From: Loripinus fragilis
Lineage: Eukaryota; Mollusca; Bivalvia; Lucinida; Lucinidae
Reading direction: 5' to 3'
Assembly (NCBI GenBank): GCA_964019695.1
Contig: OZ026530.1
Location: 42,083,716 to 42,147,715 of the forward strand
Length of the DNA: 64,000 nucleotides
The notes under the pieces are model-generated. The model was not told the origin of the DNA, made no database searches, and was given only the letters and a program-made list of their open reading frames with translations. The position numbers and the translations under genes were made by a program. Below, piece after piece: positions 21,463-30,850 of the stretch. Each line of letters starts with the position of its first letter. The first letter of the stretch is position 1.

Positions 21463-21998
21463 AGACTTATCTATTGATGAGATGGTAGGGGCCTGATGCT
21501 TTGGCTGTTTGTCGGGCCCACCGGGGTTTACCTGTTGGATTTCTTTTGCTCCGGTATTCATTTTAATTTACTGTTGAGTCCTTATCTTTGCTTTATCTCC
21601 TTGTTATATCTTGATTTATATGTTTTAGGAGATGATGCATTGATAAGTTAGGGGTCTTTCATGCAAACCAAATAATATGTGTCTTGATCCACATCTGAAT
21701 TAAGGGTGAGGTTGGCGCCGTTAAACCGGGCTAAGCCCTACAGTAAAATATTTGACTGACCGTACCTAGGCGGTACTTCTTTTGTGGATCTTTTATGTTT
21801 TTGTATTGTCTTGTGCTTGCTATGTCTTTGTGCGCGTCTGTTTATATGTGCTTTGAGGTCACCTGCTGGAAAGGGGCTGACCTCTTGGCTCTCGTTTGTG
21901 GTGTCTACTGTGAGTTTGTCACTTTCCCATTGGTATCCTGGGTCAGGTGTGGTACTTGATTATATCGATTCCTGATCTTTGCACCCTTACTTACTTTG
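21463..21998 (+). repeat. Family A 3' UTR (reference copy)
   Basis: The most complete plus-strand 3' UTR, used here to recognise the others. Blocks in order: TGATGAGATGGTAGG, GGGCCCACCGGGGTTTACC, TTGATTTATATGTTTTAGG, GATGATGCATTGATAAG, TTTCATGCAAACC, GAGGTTGGCGCCGTTAAACC, GCGGTACTTCTTTTGTGG, GGTCACCTGCTGG, TCAGGTGTGGTACTTG and a terminal TCGATTCCTGATCTTTGC. If the TGA codons encode selenocysteine, a SECIS element should lie here. I could not fold one convincingly by eye. Confidence 0.8.
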
Positions 21999-22193
21999 AG
22001 TATTATAATAAGTAATTTCTATAAGTGATGTTTACGTAAAAAACCTCTTAATTGAAATAGCATTTTATGTGCTTTGAGTTCAAGATTGTTTCTAACATCA
22101 CCTGTGCTTTTGTCCGAGTTTTATAGCACTTATAGTTTATGTTAAAAAATACACTTTTCATTATTTTTCCTATTATTGAGTCCTAAAATGACA
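21999..22193. repeat. Flank F, copy 1 of an inverted pair
   Basis: About 195 bp directly after the 3' end of the plus-strand family A copy. It matches, as reverse complement with few differences, 26912-27107 directly after the 3' end of the minus-strand copy. Other family A copies do not have it, so it is host or element-2 flank duplicated along with the element. Confidence 0.85.
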
Positions 22194-22212
22194 GTACAAA
22201 GCAAATATTAAT

Positions 22213-22292
22213 GTGTTCTGCTCAAGGAGCGAGGCTAAAACTCGCAACCACTCGGTCTCGAGTCAAGCACTCTACCACTGAGCCACTGCGCT
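22213..22292 (-). mobile_element. tRNA-derived SINE (family S1), copy 2, head only
   Basis: The minus strand reads GCGCAGTGGCTCAGTGGTAG (A box region), then CTCGAGACC and GCGAGTTTTAGCCTC (degenerate B box). The S1 tail is absent, so this is a truncated copy. B-box decay argues against a live tRNA gene. Confidence 0.7.
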
Positions 22293-23576
22293 CATGATTT
22301 TTCTCACTTCATCTGTTCGTTAACATGGGGTTGGCCGTTCTTTTCTATATACTGAAAAAAAAACAGAGAAAAGAAGGTTTACACCTTATGTTCTTCTTCA
22401 TATATGTGAAAACATACAAGTGTGTCTTTATCCTTCATGACACTATTTGAAATTTTGGTCATGGTGAGAAAAGTTTGAAGTTTTATGGCCATGATAGCGT
22501 TGTCAATGCTGGACTTCTGACTCGACCATGCAGACTCAAGATCAAGGTTACAGTTGAAAAGAGCTTTGAATTTTACCTTCACTTTTTATGTCTGCAAAGA
22601 TGTTTTAAATTCAATTTTGATCAAATATTCTCCTTAACAGGGAAAAGTCTCTCGACAGACCGCTTCGTAGACTTGCTCATGCATTGAACCGGAACATGCA
22701 GGGGCACATTTGCTAGAGTAATGTCTTAGTCCCCACTACTAAAGTCAGGGCTTTTCGTAATTATGGCACCTATAATTATGACAAAAATGATTAAACGAAG
22801 CATAAAAGTATAAATACCGACACCCCCTCATTTGACTGAGAACAAAACCTTCGACTCACGATGATATATCGCAAAAGTGAAAATTGTTTTAATATATTAT
22901 CAAAATTTGGTTGCTACCCGTTGATCTACGCAACATGCTCGTAGTGCCACCGAAAAACCATTCGCCCGCCAGACCGCTTTTTTACAATTTCAATGCATGC
23001 CGATGATGTGAGGCTTACTTTGCTATCTTGGTATATTCAAGGGTAGGTTTTTTACAGTCGTATCTCGATGCAGGCATGGAAAAAACATCCAAAGCAGGGC
23101 CAAACGACCACTAACATCTTTTACCAGTAACATGTAGCGCTTACAAAAATACATTATCAACAAAATTCTGGTTGCAAAATTGTAGCAAAGACCCCAACAG
23201 CTCCTGCAAATGTTCAATTTTTAATTTTCTGCAGTATTAACTATAGCATTTGCTTTAAAATGAAAGTTAACAAATAGCAAATCGTTTTTTTTTTCACTGT
23301 AAAACCCGTTGATACCCTGACACCTTGCCCGTCGTTACACATTTCTACAGTTAAGGGGATATATCTTTCAAAAGCTCTTACTTGCATGAAAGTTTTCCTG
23401 TATTAACAAAAATGTTTTTATCAAGGAGACGGATACCTTTGGCCACATTGTTGTATGAACAATTTATACATCTCACATAGATCACTTTACACCCCAACAT
23501 ACATCTTTTGAGCAATCCACAGCATGCTTATCGTTTTTTAGAGTCACTTCCTGGTTTGATACCGTTTGCAATATTG
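22293..23576. other. Unassigned DNA
   Basis: No gene recognised. Open frames of 60-70 codons on both strands (22379-22687, 23023-23217) overlap each other and show no domain. Confidence 0.4.
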
Positions 23577-23860
23577 TGACACGCTGGGTGAACTTTAAAA
23601 AAAAACAGTTGCATGAACATGAACTACAATTATCCAACTACAATATTTAGAAGTATTTTCGCACTAAATGTACAAATTTCTGGTAGAAAAATATATATTT
23701 ACAATTTTTGCTCATGAAATTTTCAAGGTCAAATTGAAAAAGTGTAAATAATACCAGGAAATACATATATTTGGGTCAAAATACTTCTAAATATTGTAGT
23801 CAGATAATTTTAATTCATGTTTATGCGAATGATTTTTTCTAAAGTTCACCCAGCGTGTCA
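23577..23860. mobile_element. MITE-like element, 284 bp, about 85-bp inverted arms
   Basis: The left arm begins TGACACGCTGGGTGAACTTT and the right arm ends with its near-exact inverse. The match continues inward through CTACAATATTTAGAAGTATT. No coding capacity. Flanking TATT occurs on both sides (one extra G on the left), a possible short target duplication. Confidence 0.85.
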
Positions 23861-24239
23861 TATTATTAAATTTTTTCTCTAAATAAGTAATGGCAAAACA
23901 TAACCAGAATGTCAAAATAGTTACAAAGTTAATGCTGAGGCCTGATCTGGTTCCAAACTGTAGCCAGAGACACAACTCGCCACTAGCACGGAAAGAGCTA
24001 AACTCGTAAGATACAATGGCAAGATAGAAGCATGTGTTAAATGGCGCAATATCCTGGGGTCACGAGAAAACATGCATTCGAGGTCGCAATTTCTAAAAAG
24101 GCGAATATGTACAGCTGCTCGGTACATATACATGTATGATAATCCACATATTCTATATACATGATAAACAGCCGTTGAGTTACATGCACATGTAGGATAT
24201 TCCATTGAAGAGGGACATTATCGGTGCAGCAGGTAATAA
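23861..24239. other. Unassigned DNA
   Basis: Overlapping short frames on the minus strand (23921-24276) have no recognisable domain and mostly run into the family B terminus. No gene supported. Confidence 0.35.
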
Positions 24240-24838
24240 ATAGTAAGTGAGTATGATCAGGAAATACCACAATCACAAACTGCAGTCAACCCCGTGGCAC
24301 CGCGAGGAAGAGCCGCTCAACCATCACGAGACACCAGGAAGACAAATTAAGCAAAGCAATTAGCTCTCTCTTCTACATCAAGATGATTGCAATACTAGAA
24401 CGGACATAAAGTAACGTACATCAAAACATAGAACAATTACAGACTCCCACAATGGGAGTAACAATAAACAAAAAGTCAACAACAACAGAACCACCGCCTT
24501 AGAACGGACATCAGCCTAAGCCACCGGGGAGCTTAAATGCATTTTACAGGTACCAAATCTTCGCCCTAGATTCTGCTGTTGTTGAAGTACAAGAAATGTT
24601 CAGCTCGAATGGAGGCCATCTAACTAATGCAATGTATCATCATGGAAAACACTCTAATCAAATTAACACTCCATGATGAAACAAAGAAAAGGGCTCATGA
24701 CTCACAGATAGTCAGAGCTAAAGAAAACCTCAAGTTGAGCCACGGTGGGTCCAGCTACAGATAAGCATCAGGCACCAATCCACCGATTAAAGCTTTACGT
24801 CAGAGCCGTCATAGAGTCTAAGGCCTGACCCACCGAAT
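24240..24838 (-). mobile_element. Penelope-like family B, 3' UTR copy
   Basis: Begins at the terminus GTGAGTATGATCAGGAAATA and continues through CACAATCACAAACTGCAG, GACACCAGGAAGACAAA, CATCAAGATGATTGCAATAC, AACAACAACAGAACCACCGC, CATTTTACAGGTACC and GGCCTGACCCACCG, then stops before the coding part. This is the best family B UTR in the window apart from 40.7 kb. Confidence 0.8.
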
Positions 24839-25322
24839 GAATGCTGAATGAAAAAATTCTCATATTTCAATATGCGCTAGATAGTATTGATGAATTTTAC
24901 AAGGAAATCTTTCCCGCCATGAATCGGATGATACAGTGATGACTGTTAAGCATGTGAACTGATGAGCAAATGTTATTGTTTCAACAAGCGTAGACAACGA
25001 ATATACTCTGCAATACAGTGTCCAACAGATTTAAACTACAGACGCATAGACCGTACCGATGTACATGTTGTATGTAAAGTTATCCTGAGTATTCTGAAAA
25101 ACCAGAGCATGGTATATAGCGTATTGTGTGTTTGTGGTCAATAATCCCTATTACATGTACCCCAATAAGTCTTGCTTATACTCGGATGCTGTTATATTTA
25201 ACCAAGTGCAGATTTATGATCTTATAATTGGAATTTTCCAGTCGCTCAAAGCACATGAAAAAGCGGCTTACCTATTTGTAATTCCAAGAAACATGTCATT
25301 TGTAGTTTTGCGGACATCACTC
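24839..25322. other. Unassigned DNA
   Basis: Two short plus-strand frames (24962-25144, 25128-25343) lack any domain. No gene supported. Confidence 0.35.
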
Positions 25323-25697
25323 TTAAAGCTGCATACTCTGTAACTATGAACATTTTTCGAGAAATTTCATTTTCTTTTTAAATCATTTGTAAAAGTAGAA
25401 TTAATCTATGTTTTCACAATAAAAATGTTCAGTACAGATGAAAACTGCATGGAAAAGTGAATTATCTTATCAAATAGGTGTATATTTCTCTTGTTGGTAA
25501 TTATTTGCGTCCCTCCAATAATTCTAGACCGTTGAATTTTAACGTAAATGCAGTTGTTTTGATAGTGATAACTTGTTAAGATTTACGAAAATGGTAAAAT
25601 GTTTACCTGAATTTTAGTATTTTTACAGTGTTCTTGAAAAATAAAAACATTATTTTTTAAATTAGAAGATCAAAAGTTACAGACTATGCAGCTTTAA
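25323..25697. mobile_element. Inverted-repeat element flanked by TTAA
   Basis: TTAA at 25323-25326 is followed by AGCTGCATACTCTGTAAC. At the other end GTTACAGACTATGCAGCT is followed by TTAA at 25694-25697. One mismatch in 18 bp. TTAA direct repeats are the target duplication of piggyBac-type transposons, so a piggyBac-related MITE is possible, though the ends do not begin with the usual CC(C/Y). Confidence 0.7.
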
Positions 25698-25729
25698 CTC
25701 ACATTAGTTTCAGTCAGAATATATCACGA

Positions 25730-25837
25730 ATGGGCGTCAGCGAAACTGCCGCGAAATCGCGTAAACGTAAATTTGTTCCTCCGTCACATCCGGGACCTTT
25801 CGCGCTAGTGGCATCGCCAGGGAAAAGCAAAACAAAG
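25730..25837 (+). CDS. Possible first coding exon, basic 36-aa peptide with splice donor
   Basis: ATG at 25730 opens 36 codons encoding a basic peptide with a nuclear-localisation-like patch (KSRKRK) and HPGPFALVASPGKSKTK, followed exactly by AAG|GTAGGT, a strong splice donor. A decayed relative with the same context and donor-like GTTGGT lies at 55200-55310, where the frame is broken. Conservation across two copies with CATCCGGGAC at equivalent positions supports a real exon. I do not recognise the protein, and downstream exons were not found. It may be host or belong to an unknown repeat family. Confidence 0.45.
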
Positions 25838-25919
25838 GTAGGTACTTTCGCTTGTTTTGATTTTTTGTGAAAGAATGAGCAAACTATGTAAAAATCCGGC
25901 AATCCTATTCCATGTAGAT

Positions 25920-26194
25920 ATGATTTAACTTGCTAAATAGGCCAAACTCGATGTTGAAAAAAACTGCTTTGAGATGAGGACCGTAACAAAATCGAACACA
26001 GAACAGGATATCTTCAGTTTTATGTCAAAACAGAGAAAGTATGCAGATGTTTTGCCAGTTTAAAAAAAAAGTTGACCGCAAATGCACAATACACTGCACC
26101 CATAAAGTCGGTGTAAGCATAAGGTGTCAGGCTGTGGAATGTACTAGGACTGAGTTGTCAGGGCATTAAATCGATGTTACACATAGACCGTGAG
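25920..26194. other. Unassigned DNA, possible intron
   Basis: No feature recognised apart from poly-A-rich words. It would be intronic if the exon at 25730 is real. Confidence 0.3.
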
Positions 26195-26345
26195 CTGCTA
26201 ATAGACCCGCCTCCCCCCCCCCCTGAGAATTGTGTACACTATAATTTTCTAAAACTATGTTATATAAGAAACTAAATGACACCCGTTGGCCATCTGACAG
26301 CGGGGGCGTTACTGGTTTACAGCCATGCGAACTACGTTACCCTAA
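26195..26345 (+). repeat. Element 2 left inverted repeat
   Basis: Pairs with 35275-35430. A partial second copy follows at 26540-26700 (TTTTGTACATTACGATTTTC, TACTATGTTACCC), again showing internal repetition of the arm. Confidence 0.6.
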
Positions 26346-26911
26346 ATCAACTCCAAATCCTTTTGTTCAAATACAAAACTATACATAATATTTTATTTAC
26401 CCACCGCTGATTGTCTTAAAAGCACTTAATTAAATGCAGCATATAGCCTGTATGCGTTAAACCAACATATTGATACTATATTGCAGTTATATACGTTAAT
26501 TTATGGCAAATAAATTACTGTAAAGCCCTGTGCAATCAATCGACCATGTGCTGCCAATATACCTCATAGTAAGAGTTTTGTACATTACGATTTTCTAAAA
26601 CCACATTATATAAGCCACAAAATGATGCATGTTAGCTCTATATGGGTTAGGACATTACCCTGCAATTGCAGAGTGTACTATGTTACCCTAGAGTAATAGA
26701 AATTAATTTAGTGTAAAATTTCAAAATTATTCCTATTCTTACAAAATCAATATCATCTTGTAAGTGAAAGTAAATGACAAGCTGTATAATTATAACTCAT
26801 TTGGGTACCTTTTATTACCGTAACATACATTACTTTCTTTAGAAATCATTAATTTATTGCAAAAATAGCATATTCTGAGTTTCAACTCCTAATGGGCATA
26901 AATTGCTGTCA

Positions 26912-27107
26912 TTTTAGGACTTAATAATAGGAAAAATAAGGAAAAGTGTATTTTTCACATAAACTATAAGTGCTATAAAACTCGGACAAAAGCACAGGTG
27001 ATGTTAGAAACAATCTTGAACTCAAAGCACATAAAATGCTATTTCAATTAAGAGGTTTTTATCGACTATAAACATCACTTATAGAAATTACTTATTATAA
27101 TAATCAA
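26912..27107. repeat. Flank F, copy 2 of an inverted pair
   Basis: Reverse complement of 21999-22193 and adjacent to the 3' end of the minus-strand Penelope-like copy. Shared words include GACAAAAGCACAGGTGATG and CAAAGCACATAAAATGC. Since it lies inside element 2, the other copy is probably the derived one. Confidence 0.85.
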
Positions 27108-27738
27108 GGTAAGTAAGGGTGCAAAGATCAGGAATCGATACAATCAAGTACCAAACCTGACCCATGGATACTAATGGGAAAGTGACAAACTCACAGTAGA
27201 CACCACAAACGAAAGCCAAGAGGTCAGCCCTTTCCCAGCAGGTGACCACAAAGCACATATAAACAGACACGCACAAAGACATAGCAAACACAAGGCAGAA
27301 CAAAACCATAAAAGATCCACAAAAGAAGTACCGCCTTGGAACGGTCAGTAAAATATTTTACTGGAGGGCTTCAACCGGTTTAACGGCGCCAACCTCACCC
27401 TTAATTCAGATGTGGATCAAGACACGTAAATATTTGGTTTGCATGAAAGACCCCTAACTTATCAATGCATCATCTCCTAAAACATATAAATCAAGATATA
27501 ACAAGGAGATAAAGCAAAGATAAGGACTCAACAGTAAATTAAAATGAATACCGGAGCAAAAGAAATCCAACAGGTAAACCCCGGTGGGCCCGACAAACAG
27601 CCAAAGCATCAGGCCCCTACCGTCTCATCAATAGATAAGTCTTTAAGTCGGAACCATCATAGAGTCTGAAGTCCGACCCACCGGCGTGCAATAAAAGAGG
27701 AAAGCAGAGTTGCCAACCATGATTGGGTTGACTACCAA

Positions 27739-28575
27739 TCATGCAGTCTGTTGCAATACATTGATGTTATAGCCAATCTTTTTATAATGGGAAATTATTT
27801 TTAAGAACTGCGCTGAAAAATTATTAGAGCCAATAATCTTCTTCAATTTATACACCAAGTCACCATAGAAATCAGGTTCCGAAAGTCCTTGGCGCAAGAG
27901 AGATTTATGTCCAACTTGGAATTTAGAAATCAAATCATAGTAGCGTCTATAAAATTTTGAAAATGTTTTGCGAAGTTTATGATACCGATAGCCTTGTTTA
28001 AGAAGTTTCTGAGTTAACAATTTATTGCGAGTGTTGAAGTCAGCAACATAGCTAGATGCTCTTGCAAAACGAATGAGTTGAGAGATATAGACTCCATAGG
28101 ATGTAGAACGAGGAACATTACCATCTAAAAATGGGGAATTGACAATTTCAAAATCAAAGTCGTCACGTTTATCATAAATGTTGGTAGAAACAATTTCATT
28201 AGAAATTGACAAATGCAAGTCTAAAAATGCGGCTTTGGTATCAGAGGCATTGGCTTTATTCAGTTGGAGCTCTGAAAGGTATATTTGACTAACCATATTG
28301 TCAAAAAAAACATTATTAATATTTAAAATATCGTCCAAATATCTGGAAGTAGTGTTAAACGCATCAATAACATCAGCCTGCTTATCATCAGAAAGAGACA
28401 TCATAATGACCCTCTCATAACAATACAGGATTAAATCTGCAACCAGGGGAGCACAATTAGTGCCCATAGGAATCCTAACTACGTGTCTATAGAGCTTGGT
28501 GCCAAATAGAATAAAAATGTTGTCCAACAAAAAGGTCAGCGCATCACATACATTTTGACACAACCATGCATGATA
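27739..28575 (-). pseudogene. Naiad-type Penelope RT, C-terminal half
   Basis: 274 codons in one frame from CQNVCDALTFLLDNIF through GTNCAPLVADL, YLDD (the catalytic Asp pair), the SDTKAAFLDLHLSI block and LLKQGYRYHKLRKTF, ending near the stop after INVLQQTA. Very close to the 20.36-21.46-kb frame. RT motif A and everything before are cut off by a one-base frameshift near 28575. Not a functional enzyme. Confidence 0.9.
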
Positions 28576-29397
28576 TTTTTAGGTTTTTCTGACGTAAAAA
28601 TGCATTTCTGTCATTACATGCAAGGTAAGGAGAGCCTTCTCTCTGGAAGGTTCTTTCAATAAGATCAATAAGTTTATCTTAAATTAAAATATGAGGTAAA
28701 GTAGTGTAAAGAATATAAAAATCATAAGTAGACAAACTGGTCGCATTGAAATCCCTAGCTTTAAGTTTATCTAAAATTTCACCTGAATTTTTAATAGACC
28801 AAAATAGGTTTTTACCGGATCTCTCATATACCTTTTCACAATTTTTATGGTTGACCTCAGAATCGATATAAGGACTAAGGAAATGTTGAACATAACACCT
28901 TGTAAGGAGTGCTGCTTTATATAATTTGTTTGCTCTATATTAAAGTTTATTAGCCTCTTACTCTAAATTGCGTAAAACTGAGATAGGCAAGGAACTTAAA
29001 ATGAAAATAAGCCATGCCGACCATGATTAGTTAAAGCCAAAGAAAGATCCTTAAGAGAAGTATTTAAGCGTTTTTCAGTACAAATTTTGCGCTTAATGTT
29101 GCCATTTTTACGTTTACCATGAGATCTACTTTTACTTTTTTACATTTCAAAACAGAAAAAAACATCAAAATCTGGCATTTTAGAAATGTTGCCTTCATGG
29201 TATATATTATCATTAAAGCCTAAAGGAAAAGGTGATTGCAAAAATTTAATCCATTTAAGTTCATTTTTATGTCTCTTTATATTTTTTAATCTAGTCGATG
29301 AATTTGGATCATATATAATTTTTTCAACCGGCTGAATTACAATTTTACTAGGTGAATGACCATTATTTTTTGAAATGGCGATAAAGAAATGTGTCAA
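28576..29397 (-). pseudogene. Naiad-type Penelope linker with internal deletion
   Basis: The minus-strand frame at 29140-29397 (85 codons) includes KWIKFLQSPFPLGFNDNIYH and GNISKMPDFDVF. The following basic segment (SRSHGKRKNGNIKRKICTEK) and a coiled stretch reach the deletion junction near 28850. A stop interrupts it just after the FFCFEM segment. The 5' breakpoint of the plus-strand copy maps here near 29225. Confidence 0.75.
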
Positions 29398-29720
29398 ATT
29401 TTTTAGGCTTTTTCATTTTACGAAAGTGCTCATGAAACCTAGTCTTGAGGGATCGGCCAGTTTGTCCAACATATTGCATTCCACAGTTAGTTTCAGTTTA
29501 ATTTATAACATAAATCAGATCCGATGAAGTTCAGTCTAAATTATTATTATTAATTATGGAAAATTGCCTACCATTTACAGATGATGTAATGGTAGTTTTA
29601 GAACATAAATGTGTGCAACAGACACACCTCTTGGCATTGTACTTAGAAACATTAGGATACATTCCGCGTCTTTTGAATGCATTAAATGGTTTAGTATACT
29701 TTCTGAAAATAGGTGACCCA
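29385..29720 (-). pseudogene. Naiad-type Penelope GIY-YIG endonuclease domain with in-frame TGA
   Basis: The minus strand reads KYNAKRCVCCTHLCSKTT (Cys cluster), about 20 residues, then LD-(TGA)-TSSDLIYVIN-(TAA)-TETNCGMQYVGQTGRSLKTRF. QYVGQTGR with a following basic R..FHEHF is the GIY-YIG core seen in Penelope elements (nicks target DNA). The TGA (29531-29533) lies where relatives have Cys in the first strand. The TAA (29498-29500) is at the next Cys position and could be a mutated TGA. About 75 codons are open before the TGA. Confidence 0.78.
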
Positions 29721-30204
29721 AGAGGAGATAACCTAATGGTATGAAGTATATCCCGAAAATGTTAACTGAACTAGGAATATGAACAGAGGACGCCGAATGT
29801 AAACTAATGGGAGATAAATGTAATTTTGTTATTTTCGTTCTTATCATTAAAAGTTGTGTGGGTAAGTACCATCCCAAGACAAGCAATCAACACACCGGTT
29901 ATTAAAATGACAAGCCAGTATAAATATGAGTCCTTAAAAGCAAAGGAAGGTATAACAAATGCAAGTGATAATCCAAAAGGTTAATACAAGTACACAGTTA
30001 TATAGAAAGCAGAAGTTATACAACAGGGTATGAAAATCGGTCATCTAGTGATCTTAAATGCGGTACAAAACATAGAGGATATCCAGGGACAGGAATAATG
30101 GAAGGTGATTGTACACACAATCCTGAGGATTGGAAAAATAAGAGCATTAAATGAAAGTGCGGGGAGACTTTAAGGGCCGCCACGCAGCACAGACAAAACA
30201 ACTC

Positions 30205-30850
30205 TGATAATCAAGGTAAGTAAGGGTGCAAAGATCAGGAATCGATACAATCAAGTACCACACCTGACCCAGGATACCAATGGGAAAGTGACAAACTCAC
30301 AGTAGACACCACAAACGAGAGCCAAGAGGTCAGCCCTTTCCAAGCAGGTGACCACAAAGCACATATAAACAGACGCCCACAAAGACACAGCAAACACAAG
30401 ACAGAACTAAAACATAAAAGATCCACAAAAGAAGTACCGCCTTGGAACGGTCAGTAAAATATTTCACTGGAGGGCTTAAACCGGTTTAACGGCGCCAACC
30501 TCACCCTTAATTCAGATGTGGATCAAGACACATAGATATTTGGTTTGCATGAAAGACCCCTAACTTATCAATGCATCATCTCCTAAAACAAATAAAAAAA
30601 AGATATTACAAGGAGATAAAGCAAAGATAAGGACTCAACAGTAAAATAAACTGAATTCCGGAGCAAAAGAAATCCAACAGGTAAACCCCGGTGGGCCCGA
30701 CAAACAGCCAAAGCATCAGGCCCCGACCATCTCATCAATCGATAAGTCTTTAAGTCGGAACCATCATAGAGTCTGAAGTCCGACCCACCGGCGTGCAATT
30801 AAAGAGGAAAGCAAAGTTGCCAACCTTGATTGAGTTGACTACCAAATCAT
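30205..30850 (-). mobile_element. Penelope-like family A upstream partial copy (pseudo-LTR)
   Basis: A 3' UTR-only copy in the same orientation, directly upstream (sense) of the copy that ends at 30200. Its terminus (AATCAAGGTAAGTAAGGGTG) and body match 27108-27760 nearly base for base. A full or long copy preceded by a 3' fragment in tandem is the usual Penelope pseudo-LTR arrangement. It truncates just inside the last RT codons near 30850. Confidence 0.85.

Larger units (their letters stand above)
18947..21998 (+). mobile_element. Penelope-like family A (Naiad-type), 5'-truncated long copy
   Basis: Starts abruptly inside the linker after the GIY-YIG domain (the homologous position in the minus-strand copy is near 29225) and runs through the CxC linker, RT and complete 3' UTR to about 21998. 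Coding is broken by at least three frameshifts (near 19880, 19918 and 20240-20350) and by in-frame TGA codons at 19549 and 19961. The 3' UTR (21463-21998) is the same block as in every other family A copy. 5' truncation fits target-primed reverse transcription. Confidence 0.88.
27108..30200 (-). mobile_element. Penelope-like family A (Naiad-type), copy reaching the N-terminal GIY-YIG region
   Basis: Sense order on the minus strand: 5' part with a CxCC-type Cys cluster (29590-29650), GIY-YIG block (29400-29500), linker (29140-29397), basic patch, RT (27739-28575) and 3' UTR (27108-27738). Against the 18.9-kb copy it lacks about 0.95 kb (19321-20268 equivalent, junction near 28850), including the CxC motif and RT motifs 1-2. 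Frameshifts occur near 29385 and 28575. The order nuclease-then-RT is the permuted arrangement of Naiad/Chlamys-type Penelope elements, not the classical Penelope order. Confidence 0.88.

Noticed and set aside
21463..21998. A definite SECIS element in the Penelope-like 3' UTR
   Set aside because: ATGA and TGAT words and a GGGGCC/GGGCCC stem exist, but I could not fold a standard SECIS with correct spacing to the AA loop. Left as a test, not a call.
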